Part shown: in pieces, positions 9,650 to 20,600 of the stretch | Numbering within the stretch: position 1 is the first letter of the stretch | How the letters are laid out: each line of letters opens with the position of its first letter | NCBI RefSeq assembly: GCF_000348985.1 | Contig: NC_035929.1 | Coordinates: 186,001-250,000 of the forward strand | DNA length: 64,000 nucleotides | Direction of reading: 5' to 3' | From: Huiozyma naganishii CBS 8797 | Taxonomy: Eukaryota > Ascomycota > Saccharomycetes > Saccharomycetales > Saccharomycetaceae | The notes under the pieces: model-generated | What the model was told of the DNA's origin: nothing | The model's database searches: none | Seen by the model: the letters and a program-made list of their open reading frames with translations, nothing else | Program-made: the position numbers and the translations under genes

Positions 9650-9657
9650 AGCTCATC
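9650..9657 (-). promoter_or_regulatory. PAC-type box upstream of RPC11
   Basis: AGCTCATC is the reverse complement of GATGAGCT, the core of the PAC element (GCGATGAGMT) bound by Dot6/Tod6. An AAAATTTTC stretch at 9571-9579 may be a partial RRPE partner. This pairing is characteristic of ribosome-biogenesis and Pol I/III genes. Confidence 0.55.
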
Positions 9658-9712
9658 TCTCGTAACTTGAACAAAGCGGGTGTGCTCCAAGTCGCTGTGG
9701 AAGAGTCTCGGT

Positions 9713-10045
9713 ATGCTTTCATTCTGCCCTATCTGTAACAACATGCTACTTATATCCCACGCTGATAGTGGTATCTATACATTGACGTGCCATTCCTGTC
9801 CGTACGAATTCCCAATAGATGGCATCGAGATATACGACCGGAAGAAGTTGGAAAGGAAAGAAGTGGATGATGTTCTCGGTGGAGGGTGGGATAATGTTGA
9901 CCAAACTAAGGTGCAGTGTCCCAACTACGACAAATGTGGTGGTGAGAGTGCTTATTTCTTCCAGCTGCAGATTAGATCTGCTGATGAACCGATGACAACG
10001 TTTTACAAGTGTGTTAATTGTGGTAACAGATGGAAGGAAAACTAG
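9713..10045 (+). CDS. RPC11: RNA polymerase III subunit C11 (Rpc11)
   Basis: A 110-residue subunit needed for intrinsic RNA cleavage, termination and re-initiation by Pol III. ATG 9713 is chosen because [13 protein letters not shown] is the family start; an upstream extension to 9680 has no ATG. The N-terminal zinc ribbon uses C5, C8, C26 and C29. The C-terminal TFIIS-like ribbon uses C69, C75, C100 and C103, with the acidic hairpin S-A-D-E-P at 89-93 (catalytic D91, E92). Length is the same as in S. cerevisiae. A PAC-type box (AGCTCATC, 9650-9657) lies 56-63 bp upstream, typical of Pol I/III subunit genes. It converges with HEM13, 213 bp apart. Confidence 0.98.
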   Translation: MLSFCPICNNMLLISHADSGIYTLTCHSCPYEFPIDGIEIYDRKKLERKEVDDVLGGGWDNVDQTKVQCPNYDKCGGESAYFFQLQIRSADEPMTTFYKCVNCGNRWKEN

Positions 10046-10258
10046 TTGTTTATGTTGCGCGGTAGCATCCGACACAGTGTGTACAATAGCGGGTATGATG
10101 GTATACCGAACAAGCGGTGAACTAGAGCCAATTTGGAAAAAAGAAGTTCATATATCATTTCATATGTTCAGAGAACTTTATGTAAGGAATAATGTAATAA
10201 ACATATCAATAAAAGTGAATAAACCGTGCGATTTAGACTCAATCGAAATCGGGGATGC

Positions 10259-11245
10259 TCACTGGGCCCACTCTCTTGGCTTTGTCGTAACCTCCAACAA
10301 CTTGGCCTCTCTGGAACCAGGGGCTGGATGGTGGTTGTATACCCAAGAGACGTGTTCTGGCAAAGTCATCAAAATAGATTCCACTCTGGAACCTGGGGTT
10401 CTCAAACCGAATTGAGTACCTCTGTCGTAGATCAAGTTGTATTCAACGTATCTACCACGTCTAATCAGTTGCCATTTCTCCTCCTCTGGTGTGTATGGCA
10501 GGTCCTTTCTCTTCTTGATTATTGGCAAGTACGATGGCAAAAAGGCATCGAAACTGTCCTCGACAATCTTCAAGATTTCCTCTGGGTCCTTTTCGTTGTA
10601 GTCATCGAAGAAAGTGCCACCGATACCACGGGTTTCACCACGGTGGACGATCAAGTAGTACTTGTCAGCCCAGGCCTTGAAACGTGGGTACAAGGAGGTG
10701 TCGTGTTTGTCTAGCGCGTTCTTGTGGTTAGTGTGGAACAAAACAGCGTCCTCCTCGTACAAATAGAATGGGGTCAAATCGGCACCACCACCAAACCACC
10801 AACTTTGTGGAGTTCCGTCTGGGTTCCAAGTCTCGAAGTATCTGTAGTTCAAATGCGTGGTTGGACAGTGTGGGTTCTTTGGGTGGATAACCATAGATAG
10901 ACCACAGGCAAAGAACTTAACACCTTCAGTCACTGGGAGACCGGTCTCTGGGTCAACTGGCAACTTCAAGTCGGCGTGGTCGTTCTTCATGGCCAAAATG
11001 GCGGTTGGGGTCAAGTTACCGTAGACAACGGAGACGTTGACACCACCCTTTTCGAAAGTGGAACCGTTAGAGATGACCATGGAGGTACCACCACCACCGT
11101 CGTTACCACGTTCCCATGTGTCAGCGTGGAACTTGACCGTGTCGACGGATTCTAGACCCTGGGTGATCTCAGCTTGTTTACGACGGATCAAAGCTTCCAT
11201 CTTTTCTCTGATGAGAAGGTGGTTAGAGTCCGTTGGAGCAGGCAT
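10259..11245 (-). CDS. HEM13: Oxygen-dependent coproporphyrinogen III oxidase Hem13
   Basis: Sixth haem enzyme: O2-dependent oxidative decarboxylation of two propionates of coproporphyrinogen III to give protoporphyrinogen IX, in the cytosol in yeast. It has 328 residues from ATG 11245 ([22 protein letters not shown]); the longer frame to 11287 begins with TTG and is rejected. Signatures: [57 protein letters not shown]-like [16 protein letters not shown] and the C-terminal [13 protein letters not shown]. Length is identical to the S. cerevisiae enzyme as I recall it. The promoter has a TATA box at 11445-11452 (minus strand), a CCAAT box at 11424-11428, and Rox1-like AACAATAGA motifs at 11618-11626 and 12751-12759, so hypoxic regulation is plausible. 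Confidence 0.98.
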   Translation of the reverse strand: MPAPTDSNHLLIREKMEALIRRKQAEITQGLESVDTVKFHADTWERGNDGGGGTSMVISNGSTFEKGGVNVSVVYGNLTPTAILAMKNDHADLKLPVDPETGLPVTEGVKFFACGLSMVIHPKNPHCPTTHLNYRYFETWNPDGTPQSWWFGGGADLTPFYLYEEDAVLFHTNHKNALDKHDTSLYPRFKAWADKYYLIVHRGETRGIGGTFFDDYNEKDPEEILKIVEDSFDAFLPSYLPIIKKRKDLPYTPEEEKWQLIRRGRYVEYNLIYDRGTQFGLRTPGSRVESILMTLPEHVSWVYNHHPAPGSREAKLLEVTTKPREWAQ

Positions 11246-13442
11246 TTTGTGTTTGGTATCAATTGAGTTGTTTCTTTGATTGAGCAAAGCGGCAACGAAG
11301 AAAGGTCAACTTTGGTAGAGCACTTACTGTTGGAAACTAAGGATAAGAAGTGGAAAAGAGAGAAAAGAAAGGCAAATTTAAACAAAAAAGAACGAGATCT
11401 ATTACAGGCAAGTATCGAGGAAACCAATTGCGGGTGCAGCACCCTTTTTATAAGTTTTCCTTACTGCCAAAAACTGGTTACTCGACACTTTGGCGTGGAG
11501 CAATTTGCCATGCGGGTTGGTTTTCCCACAGTCGGGTTCGCAATTGGTGCTAACTGAGACGGACGTTCACCACCCAACAGGCATCTGAGAGAAATTTCAA
11601 AAACGGGAGATGTGTATAACAATAGATGGCGTTGCCTCGCACTTGCAATCTTGTTGCGACTGGTTTCCTGTCAAATTGCCGTAGCAACAGTGCAAAAGAA
11701 AAAAATACGAGCAGGGAAATAGCCAACAACAGTTACAGAAGGGAAAAAACGCGAGGACAAAGATACGAGGTCTCTCTAAAAGGGGACAACTGAGTGGTTT
11801 CTTTGGGAAGTAACCAAAAAAAACAACAGCAGCAACAAGGGGGATGGAAATTGTACCAGTCCGCGAAATTTGATTTATGTTAAAGTTATACGGGCGCGTT
11901 CACCACCGTACTATTAAGCCCGGTCACAGTACAATCAATTAGATATCTTGTACCTTATTCTATAGGTTACCATGGCACCTATATGTTGCTAGGTTCCGCT
12001 TTTACTACTTAACCTCTAGTATTTTCGTTTTTTCAACCGGGATTGGCACTCATAAGTGGGAATGCAGTTTACGAAACGCTATGCAAAAAAAATATACAAG
12101 TCTCGTTCACGCTGAGAGTCGTGCGTGTAGTAAAAACATCGTCGTTTTTTTTCTTTCTTCAAGATTGGGGCTTTTCTCACCATCGGGAGGTCGTTACAGT
12201 TGCAATTTTTTCCCGCGTCGTATACGATACGAGAGGGTACAGACAAGATGGAAATGACGAAAAAATCAGCGTATCCGGATATGTGTTGCCAAGCTCCTTC
12301 AGTGGCAGATGTACAAACACCAACACTCATAATTCTTAACGAGACCACGTCCATTCATTGATGAAACGTGAGGGCAAGCCGCCGAGGTTTGAACTTTCAG
12401 CGCCCTTTAATATCCTCACACGTACAAGCGGGAGGGGGAAAAAGGGTACGTAAGAGAAGCTAAGATGTTAAGTATCCCGCTTGGGGAAGAGCAACAACAA
12501 TCGACCTGGATAAGGGCCCTTGTGTCGAGAACTCACACATCAAACGATTCCACCGTACACGTGTTCTCTCTTGATATTATCAAGTTGATAAAGGCAACAA
12601 TTGCTGACGTTTTCTGATTATGAAATCACGAAAGAAAACGGCATTTTTTTTTTCAAAGAGTGAACACTTTGTGCTCTGTGAATTGACCGTCTTCGTTAGG
12701 AGAAAAAGAAAAGTGGTTCGAGGACAGCAAAGCGTTGCTTAATAAGACACAACAATAGAGTGCTGCCCGTTTCCTGATGTCATATAGACCACTTGGTGAT
12801 GCCGTCCACGGGAACGACTCCCGATGAGTCTGTGTGTTGGGATTTGCAACAGTTGTCCCCTACACCTCATCCCATTCCTTGCTTCCCTTTATTGTGAAGA
12901 AAGAGCGGGTAGGGGGGGGTACATTTTCACGTGAGCCCCTAATCCACCGTTTCTGGTAATACCCCCCACGTAGATTATTGTAGCACGAGAGAACAAGAAA
13001 GAAGAACAGAATGCATAGTAGAATTTCTATTCCGCCCTCAAGGCACAATCACCCCGATATAGCCAGCCGTTCTCGGTCAGGCTACAAACCCTGAGCGGAA
13101 TACCATTTAGTTGTTCAGTCAGCCCGAGAAAAACTAAACGAACAGGGACGCAGTATGCCCGAGTCCATGCAAGATTACCTGTTGCACTTGTCCCAGAGTA
13201 GCGCGGAACAAACCCACGGGCTTATAAGCTTAAACAGGAGCAAGAGCACCTCTTCACGCCGCAGCGGTAAGAAAATAATCGGACAGTTCTGTTGATGACT
13301 TACCTTCCCACCACAAGCTAGTAAAACTAACGCCGCCTACTTCCACGGTGCAGGAGTGGCGCATTGAGATTTTTGACACTGAACACTGCGCAGCGGAAAG
13401 TGAAAAAAAAAAAAAATTAGGCGCAGATTTCTTCCACGGCGA

Positions 13443-13475
13443 GGACACGGCAAGGACACGGCAAGGACACGACAA
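13443..13475 (+). repeat. Three tandem copies of an 11-bp unit
   Basis: GGACACGGCAA occurs at 13443-13453 and 13454-13464, then GGACACGACAA (one change) at 13465-13475. The 11-bp period is close to one helical turn. It lies in the HEM13-NRG1 non-coding interval. Confidence 0.95.
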
Positions 13476-13833
13476 AAAAGAAATGAAACCACACCACACC
13501 CCACGGTAAACTAACCGTACAACAACGGGACAATGCACCATTCACTAGGGTTCTCTCTCCTATAAGTATTTTCATTGACCATATGATATGGAAGCGACGA
13601 GAACCCATGGTCTACGGCAGTTTCTGCAGTAACCGGGGACCCATTCTCACCCCCCCCCTCACGAAGCCCCTATTAAAACCGTGCTATGTGTGTGTTCTCA
13701 GATATGATTCCTTCCACCCTGCAGGCTTCCAATGCAAAACAAGTCCAGTTTTCTTCTTGGCAAAAAAAGACTGGCGCTCCGTATACAATACCCAGATACC
13801 CTTTGCACAGACCCCTCCTCCCCGGGTCCGCCC

Positions 13834-13865
13834 CTCTCTCCCTCCCTTCCTCTCTCCCTCCCTTC
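13834..13865 (+). repeat. Two exact copies of a 16-bp pyrimidine unit
   Basis: CTCTCTCCCTCCCTTC is present at 13834-13849 and again at 13850-13865, followed by a partial copy. It gives a polypyrimidine strand about 45 nt long within the NRG1 upstream region. Confidence 0.95.
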
Positions 13866-13906
13866 CTCTCCCCCTCTTTTGTTTAATTACTATCCACTTC
13901 CCGTCT

Positions 13907-13927
13907 TACGCCCTACGCCCTACGCCC
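13907..13927 (+). repeat. Three tandem copies of TACGCCC
   Basis: TACGCCC is repeated exactly at 13907-13913, 13914-13920 and 13921-13927. The complementary strand reads GGGCGTA. It is about 570 bp upstream of the NRG1 start. Confidence 0.95.
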
Positions 13928-14493
13928 CACGGGATTGATTATTCTAATGTCTGACAAAAGAACTCGTTTGTCACTTTAGCTCCCTTAGTAAGGGCTCAGT
14001 AAGACATTAAGGTTTTTAGTTGTAATTTTTTCTTGGTGTTTTTTTCAGTGCTACTCTATTTCCGTTCGTCGTCCCCTTCCGCCCTCTTTCCCTACGCCTT
14101 CCCCTCTTCCCGCCCCACTGTCAAATATTGGCCATGGGTGAACCTGCAAAAATGCTTGCAAACGGTTCACAATTGAGTTACTCAAGGCCATTCATTATAT
14201 TTCCCCGCAACAGAGAACACAAAAACATGTGAATATATATATTACCTCTCTTTCTCAAAGCGATGTTCCTTTCCAGAAGGAACAAGGTTTTTTTTACAGC
14301 AGGGCTTTCTTTGTCCTTGTTCTTGGTCTTTCAACTGCTAAATCTCTTCTTTTCTCATTTTTGTACCTCATCACGCTCGTTAACAAAAAGACGAATAGCT
14401 TTTCTCTCATTACTGAACACAGAGATTTGCTTAAGAAGAACATAGTGTGTACCACGTTACGTATTTGAGTGCATTTCTCACCGCTTTCCATCA

Positions 14494-15267
14494 ATGACTG
14501 AAATGCTAGGACCAATAACTGTACCCCCTCTATCGTCATACTCTGGCATTCGCCCAATGCAACAACTCTCTCCAAACAGCCGCTTCACTGCCCCAGCTAT
14601 CACAAACGACTCCCTTGAGGAGAACATTTCCGCTAAATACGCTACGCTGCTCCCATCGCTCCATCACTCGACGGCATCATTGGAGGACGACCTGAAGTGC
14701 AAACTAAACACCACTGCGCTCAAATTCTTGATATCCAAGCCCGAGGGAGAAGTGTACGATTCGTCGTACAGCTCCGCGTACAACTCAGAAAGCAGCGACT
14801 CCATCTCGCTACCGGGCGGCTCGAGCACGAGTTCCACACCTTTACAACAGACCAACACAACGAACACATATTCTTTATACCCTTTCCCGGCCCCCAATGT
14901 GGAACGCACACCAAGAACGCTGAGTTACAACTCGCCCAACAGAATCGAAAAACTGGATACATCCCAAGTGACGTTCCTCTCACTGAAGGGTTCTAAACCA
15001 TTGGCGAGGAACTCCAGGGAGGATCTGAGCGCGACGCTGGAGCAGAGGCGGAAGTATCTGTGCACGACGTGCACGAAGGGGTTCACGACGTCGGGCCACC
15101 TCGCGAGACACAAGCGGATCCACACGGGGGAGAAGAACCACCTGTGTCCCTTCGAAGGTTGCAAACAGAGATTCAGCCGGCAAGATAACTGTCTGCAACA
15201 CTACAGGACGCATTTCAAGAATTTTACATTCACAAATTTGGCGAACAAAAAGGGTACCTGCATATAG
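14494..15267 (+). CDS. NRG1: C2H2 zinc-finger glucose repressor Nrg1/Nrg2
   Basis: A nuclear repressor recruiting Cyc8-Tup1 to glucose-repressed, filamentation and alkaline/salt-response genes. It has 257 residues from ATG 14494. A Ser/Thr-rich, low-complexity region fills residues 1-180. Two C2H2 fingers occupy about 186-240: YLCTTCTKGFTTSGHLARHKRIH, then LCPFEGCKQRFSRQDNCLQHYRTH, joined by a TGEKNH linker. Finger sequence and C-terminal placement are those of Nrg1/Nrg2. Position between HEM13 and RSM10 equals NRG1 (YDR043C), but the S. cerevisiae paralogue NRG2 lies in the sister block, so the symbol is a choice. The ENA gene, a classic Nrg1 target, lies 2.4 kb downstream. The C-terminal tail after the fingers is only 17 residues. 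Confidence 0.92.
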   Translation: MTEMLGPITVPPLSSYSGIRPMQQLSPNSRFTAPAITNDSLEENISAKYATLLPSLHHSTASLEDDLKCKLNTTALKFLISKPEGEVYDSSYSSAYNSESSDSISLPGGSSTSSTPLQQTNTTNTYSLYPFPAPNVERTPRTLSYNSPNRIEKLDTSQVTFLSLKGSKPLARNSREDLSATLEQRRKYLCTTCTKGFTTSGHLARHKRIHTGEKNHLCPFEGCKQRFSRQDNCLQHYRTHFKNFTFTNLANKKGTCI

Positions 15268-15426
15268 CGGCACTCATTACTTTGATATAGTCTTATGTAA
15301 ACGGTATAATGTAAGGCATCGGAACGGAACATGGAGGGTAGACAAGCGTTGGACGCATACAGGGAACTCTTAACATGTTAAGCCCTAAGAATCAGAAACA
15401 GTTTTCAGTTCCAAAAAACAGTATTC

Positions 15427-15433
15427 CGGGTAA
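15427..15433 (+). promoter_or_regulatory. Reb1 site upstream of the snR47 homologue
   Basis: An exact CGGGTAA box lies 245 bp before the predicted snoRNA and 160 bp after the NRG1 stop. It could mark the snoRNA promoter or insulate it from NRG1 read-through. It is the only site of this type in the interval. Confidence 0.5.
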
Positions 15434-15677
15434 TGATAAATTTTTCTTTTTGCGTCTCTCGATAAATTTTTTTTTCGCAGTATAAAATTGGCTTGCAAAA
15501 ATCGTGTCTATAGTTCTTATAGCTCTCAGATTTGTTCGCTGCGAAGTAAAACCACGCCGAACATTGTGTCTCGTTCAAGGGTGGAAAATGTGGAACTACT
15601 TCAGTAGAAGTGTTACATGCTTTCACCTCGTGCCGTATAAACTTTCGTGCTCTTTCTCCTATTTTTTTTAGGTGTTT

Positions 15678-15784
15678 CCTTTTCTATGATGATAAACCAA
15701 TAACAACAACAACTTGAATTTCTTCAACCGAAACCTACAGGTGGATACACTTTTGACATAGCTTTTTAACACTGATTTGAAAGG
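15678..15784 (+). ncRNA. SNR47: C/D-box snoRNA, snR47 homologue (18S Am619 guide)
   Basis: C box ATGATGA at 15686-15692 and D box CTGA at 15772-15775 are flanked by a terminal stem: CCTTTT (15678-15683) pairs with GAAAGG (15779-15784, one U-G pair). Immediately 5' of the D box, AGCTTTTTAAC (15760-15770) is perfectly complementary to 18S rRNA GUUAAAAAGCU. By the D+5 rule the modified base pairs with T15767. Counting from the conserved G577/U578 of yeast 18S, that base is A619, the known snR47 target. S. cerevisiae SNR47 also lies next to NRG1, as I recall. An internal guide for 25S A2220, reported for snR47, was not evident; a C'-like box may lie around 15742. Ends are approximate. Confidence 0.88.
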
Positions 15785-15944
15785 AAACCAAAAGAAATGG
15801 AGAGAAGATTGAGGCACTATTTCGTTTCCCGCGTCGTTCTTCTTGCGGGGGCAGATCTTTGTCGTCTTGTTACTTCGTATATACAGGTTCTTGAATAGAT
15901 AAAAAAGGAGGTTTGGTGGGTGGGACGAGATACGCGCTTGTCTT

Positions 15945-16601
15945 TCACTTCTTGGGTGTCTCACTGTTTAGTAGTTCCATAATCTTACGATTAACGAGGT
16001 CATTCTCTACAGCGTCTGTGTCGTGTTGGGGCAGATCTACACTATCAAAGTCAGCTTTGAGAGGTTCTCTTTTGAAGACATTGCATTTCATACCGACACC
16101 AGCGACAGAATGTTTCGTGATGTAAGCAAGTAGCATCTCCAAGACTTCACTATTCGTATCCCACACTCTCAGCAACCTTTTATGCGTGGACCTTTCGAAG
16201 TTCTCCTTTGATTTTGCCTGGGCAAATGGGGACCTGATGACCGTCCACCTCTCTCTCCTCGTGGGTAACGGCTTGGGCCCCGTCATGGGGACACCCAGGT
16301 AAAACGCTGCCCTTTGAATAAAATCTATATAAAATTTCAGGTTCGATGTCTCATAGGAACGCAACTGGATGTCTGCGATCAAGTGTCCATGTTTCACCGG
16401 TATTCTCGTCGGCACGTAGTCCAGGGCCTTAACAGTCAGTGGGATCGTACTTTCCTCAGTCTTCTGAGATTGGTTACCAACATTTGGTACGGTGGGTGGA
16501 ATCACACTACTTTCTGCTGCACCTACACCACCCAGAGCACTTGGTTTGGCAATTGTCGACTGTAATCGTGTAAAAGTTCCTAGTATAGATCTTCTCAGCA
16601 T
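15945..16601 (-). CDS. RSM10: Mitochondrial small-subunit ribosomal protein uS10m (Rsm10)
   Basis: A 218-residue mitoribosomal protein of the S10 family. The start [22 protein letters not shown] looks like a mitochondrial presequence: basic, hydroxylated, without acidic residues. The S10 domain begins at about residue 70 ([43 protein letters not shown]), continues with [30 protein letters not shown], and ends with a short C-terminal extension. It is slightly longer than the S. cerevisiae protein. It lies between NRG1 and ENA as in YDR041W, is divergent from ENA, and converges on the snR47 homologue. Confidence 0.95.
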   Translation of the reverse strand: MLRRSILGTFTRLQSTIAKPSALGGVGAAESSVIPPTVPNVGNQSQKTEESTIPLTVKALDYVPTRIPVKHGHLIADIQLRSYETSNLKFYIDFIQRAAFYLGVPMTGPKPLPTRRERWTVIRSPFAQAKSKENFERSTHKRLLRVWDTNSEVLEMLLAYITKHSVAGVGMKCNVFKREPLKADFDSVDLPQHDTDAVENDLVNRKIMELLNSETPKK

Positions 16602-17642
16602 CTATAGCAGAAAGGTTATGAAATTAGTTTTGAAATCGGCACAATCAAAAAACAACAACAACAGCAATTTTCTTACCTTATAGATGGAAGCACCGACGAG
16701 TAGTGCCCTTCTTCTCTCCCTCGTGCAACATATACTAGAACCATGCCTCATCAATTTGCCTTTTTTCTTTTTCAAAATCCAAAATTGAAGAAAACGGGAT
16801 CACGTGACGTAAATGCTATAAAGTGCTGTAACGTGTTTTCTCGTAACTGTAGCTACTGCAACACCACAGAGAGCTGCTCGAATGTGACGTTCAACTACGT
16901 CGAGAAAAACTGTGGTGGCTTCCCCTATTTACCACCCCACTCGGCTTCTTATCTCGGTGCTCTTAGATACGAAGCGCATATACGGGTCCGCTTAGATCCG
17001 TTCACTATCACCTCGTCGGGGGGGGTCAATTGTTGAGATGGCAACCCGTGCCCATGCAGATGTAGCACAGCCACATTTCCAGATGCACCCTGTATCAGCC
17101 AGTACTACTATATCCCATCGCGGGAATATCAGATAGTGGTACCACCCACGTGTCAAGGCTTATCCGGTGAGGGGGAGGGGTCCCTGATAAGATTTCGGAA
17201 GGCTGGGGACTCAGAAACCCCCGCAGAGCTTACTCCGCTTTTTTTCGGAAGAAACGAGATGTCTCTTTCGGGGCACGGTGTTAAAGCCGGGCTCACGCGG
17301 TGTGTCATTAAGTGGCTCCTGCGGTGGTTTCTGTGGACACTACGCACGATGTCGTCATCAGTGACAAAACAGAAACCTTCTATTGTGTTTCCGTGACCTT
17401 GAAAAAAAATGGAAAAAAGAAATTAAAATGTACCTACATATATACACTCTCATGCATATATATATAGAGGGTGTTACTTCAATTTGAGATACAGTTTCCC
17501 TTTCTAGGATGAAGGAAGAAGAAGAAAGAAGTATATATACATATCTAATCTAGTTAGACTTGTTCCTTTTCATTCACTTCTTGCTTGTTAAATTATATAA
17601 GTCTGCAAGATAGCAAAAAAAGCCAACATCTTTAACCAGACT
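16602..17642. promoter_or_regulatory. Divergent RSM10/ENA promoter
   Basis: A 1,041-bp non-coding interval. Towards RSM10: a TCACGTGA palindrome (16800-16807) overlaps a CRE-like TGACGTAA (16805-16812, Sko1-type). Towards ENA: a G8 run (17018-17025), two AGGGG pentamers (17170-17174, 17176-17180; readable by Nrg1, Msn2/4 or Mig1-type fingers), and GTGGCTCC (17312-17319), one base from the Crz1 calcineurin element GNGGCTCA. TA-rich repeats at about 17436-17475 precede the presumed ENA leader. These are motif matches only, but they are the kinds of site known to control ENA1 in S. cerevisiae. Confidence 0.5.
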
Positions 17643-20600
17643 ATGAGCACGCAAGATACTAAGGAGTTTGATGACTTTCACAATCTACAAGTTGAAGAAA
17701 TAGAGGAGTATTTCAAGACGGACACAGTCACGGGTCTGCCCCCTAATCTAGTAACTGAATACCAATCCAAATATGGACCCAACACCCTGGGAGATGACGC
17801 TAAGATGGATTACAAGGCGATGGTGATCCACCAGATCTGTAATGCAATGATTTTGGTTCTTATAATTTCTATGGTCATCTCATTTGCAATCCACGATTGG
17901 ATCACTGGTGGTGTCATCACAGCCGTTATTGCAATCAACGTCGTCATCGGGATCTACCAGGAGTACAAAGCATCCAAGACAATGAATTCTTTGAAACAGT
18001 TGAGTTCTCCAAGTGCACAGTTGATTAGAAGCGGGAAGAGTGAAACTGTCCCATCGAAGGAGGTGGTCCCAGGTGACATCTGTCTTGTGAAGGTAGGGGA
18101 CACTATCCCTGCCGATCTTAGGCTTTTCGAATGCAGTAACTTTGAAACTGACGAAGCTTTACTGACAGGTGAGTCATTGCCTGTTATGAAGGATCCACAC
18201 GCTGTGTACTCGCAAAACGAGTATACCTCAGTGGGGGACAGACTAAACATAGCTTATTCATCTTCTACCGTTGTAAAAGGTAGGGCTAAGGGGATTGTGA
18301 TCAAGACCGCCTTGTCTACCGAGATTGGTAAAATTGCTAAATCTTTGAGAGGCCAAGATGGATTGATCTCAAAGGATCCCAATTTGACTTTTTGGAGGAA
18401 TTCATGGGTAACCATCAAACAAACAGTCGGTGCCTTCTTAGGTACTACAATCGGTACACCGCTACACAGAAAATTATCCAAGTTGGCTATCTTGTTATTT
18501 TTTGTTGCGGTGATCTTTGCCATTGTGGTTATGGCATCGCAGGAATTTAAAGTCGACAGAGGGATCGCCGTCTATGCTATCTGTGTAGCACTGTCAATGA
18601 TTCCATCCTCTTTGGTCGTCGTCCTAACAATCACAATGTCTGTCGGTGCAGCTGTGATGGCATCAAGGCATGTTATCATCAGGAAATTGGATTCTTTAGA
18701 GGCACTGGGTGCGGTTAACGATATATGTTCCGACAAGACTGGTACTTTGACTCAGGGGAAGATGGTGACGAGAAGAGTGTGGATTCCTAACTTTGGTACT
18801 TTGATTGTAGGGAATTCAAATGAACCCTTCAACCCTAACATTGGTGGTATTGATCTAATTCCAAGAATCTCACCTTTTGAATACAAAACTGACGATACAG
18901 AAGATGTTGGAATTTTAAGAAACTTCAAAAGTTTATTCGAACATAACTCACTTCCCTCAGAATTAGATGCAGAGCTTTTCAAAGAGTGGCTGAACACGGC
19001 TACACTGGCAAATATAGCCAATGTTTTTAAAGACTGGGAAACGGACACATGGAAGGCACACGGTGACCCAACAGAGATTGCTATCCAGGTTTTTGCCACG
19101 AAGATGGATTTACCAAGGTCCAAATTGACAGGTGAAAAGCATGCTCATGGAGGGGCCGCTAAAGAGTTTAATGATGATAAAAGCAGCAGCAAATCAAGTT
19201 TTTCAGATGAGCAAGATTCCATTAATTTAGATAATGCACCATTCAAGCACCTTGCAGAATTCCCATTCGACTCTACTATTAAGAAAATGTCCACAATTTA
19301 TGAATCGAGAGAAACTGATGAACTTTGCGTGTTTACAAAAGGGGCATTTGAAGGTGTTTTAAACAGTTGCGAATACTGGTACGGTCTACAAAATGACGAA
19401 CTTTTACAACTTACTGAAACTGACAGAAAGTTTATTCGGAAGAATGTCGACACACTATCTGCAGAAGGTCTCAGAGTGCTGGCGTTCGCCTCCAAGTCAT
19501 ATCCAAACAAAGACCTTTCCGATGATGAAAGACATCAAATTTTGAAGGACCGCTCAGTTGTGGAAAGTAAACTTACTTTCACGGGACTGATTGGTATTTA
19601 CGATCCTCCAAGATCGGAAACCGCTGGTGCCGTGAAAATGTTCCACAGCGCAGGGATCAATGTTCACATGCTGACGGGGGATTTCCCAGGTACTGCTAAA
19701 GCGATTGCTCAGGAAGTTGGTATCCTTCCAGTGAATCTGTATCACTACCCCAAGGACGTTGTTGATATCATGGTGATGACAGGGTTGGAGTTTGACGATC
19801 TCTCCGATACAGAAATTGATAAACTTCCCGTGCTACCATTGGTAATTGCCCGTTGCTCCCCACAGACAAAGGTTAGAATGATTGAAGCGCTTCACAGAAG
19901 AGAGAAGTTTTGTGCGATGACTGGTGACGGTGTCAACGACTCCCCCTCTTTGAAGATGGCCAATGTAGGTATTGCAATGGGTATCAACGGTTCAGACGTT
20001 GCCAAAGATGCCTCTGACATAGTGTTAAGTGATGATAACTTTGCTTCTATCCTCAATGCTGTGGAAGAGGGGAGAAGGATGAGTGATAATATCCAGAAAT
20101 TTGTCCTGCAACTGCTGGCAGAAAATGTTGCCCAAGCACTATATCTTATCGTTGGTCTAGCATTTCAGGATAAAGACAGCAAGTCTGTCTTTCCATTATC
20201 TCCAGTTGAAGTGTTGTGGATTATTGTTGTCACCTCCTGTTTCCCAGCTATGGGGTTAGGTGTCGAGAAAGCTGCCCCTGATTTGATGGAGAGACCTCCA
20301 AATGATTCCAAAGCTGGTATTTTCACTTGGGAAATTATCACGGATATGTTTGTATACGGGGTATTGATGGCCGGCAGCTGTATGGGCTCTTTCACATCTA
20401 TCATTTACGGGAATGATTCCGGGAACCTTGGCAGAAACTGTAACAAATCGTTCAGGGAAGGCTGTCGTGACGTATTCAGGGCTCGTTCGTCTGCATTTGC
20501 TACTATGACCTGGTGTGCTCTGATCCTTGCCTGGGAAGTTATTGATTTGCGCAGGTCGTTTTTCAGAATGACTCCTGACACCGATGAGCCCGTCAAGCAA

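Larger units (their letters stand above)
11246..14493. other. Long HEM13-NRG1 non-coding interval (3.2 kb)
   Basis: No credible protein gene is seen on either strand; open frames here are short, composition-biased and unrecognisable. Content: HEM13 TATA (11445-11452) and CCAAT (11424-11428) boxes; two copies of AACAATAGA (reverse TCTATTGTT, Rox1 core) at 11618-11626 and 12751-12759; a G8 run (12912-12919) and a C9 run (13650-13658); three tandem-repeat patches at 13443-13475, 13834-13865 and 13907-13927; and a pyrimidine-rich zone around 14030-14130. From memory, S. cerevisiae also has a roughly 3-kb gap between HEM13 and NRG1, so a large regulatory region, perhaps with a non-coding transcript, appears to be conserved. 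Confidence 0.6.

Noticed and set aside
13291..13384. Possible C/D snoRNA (TTGATGA about 13292, CTGA about 13379) in the HEM13-NRG1 interval
   Set aside because: The terminal stem is only four pairs with unequal spacers, and the sequence before the D-like box has no rRNA match I can recall. Probably chance.
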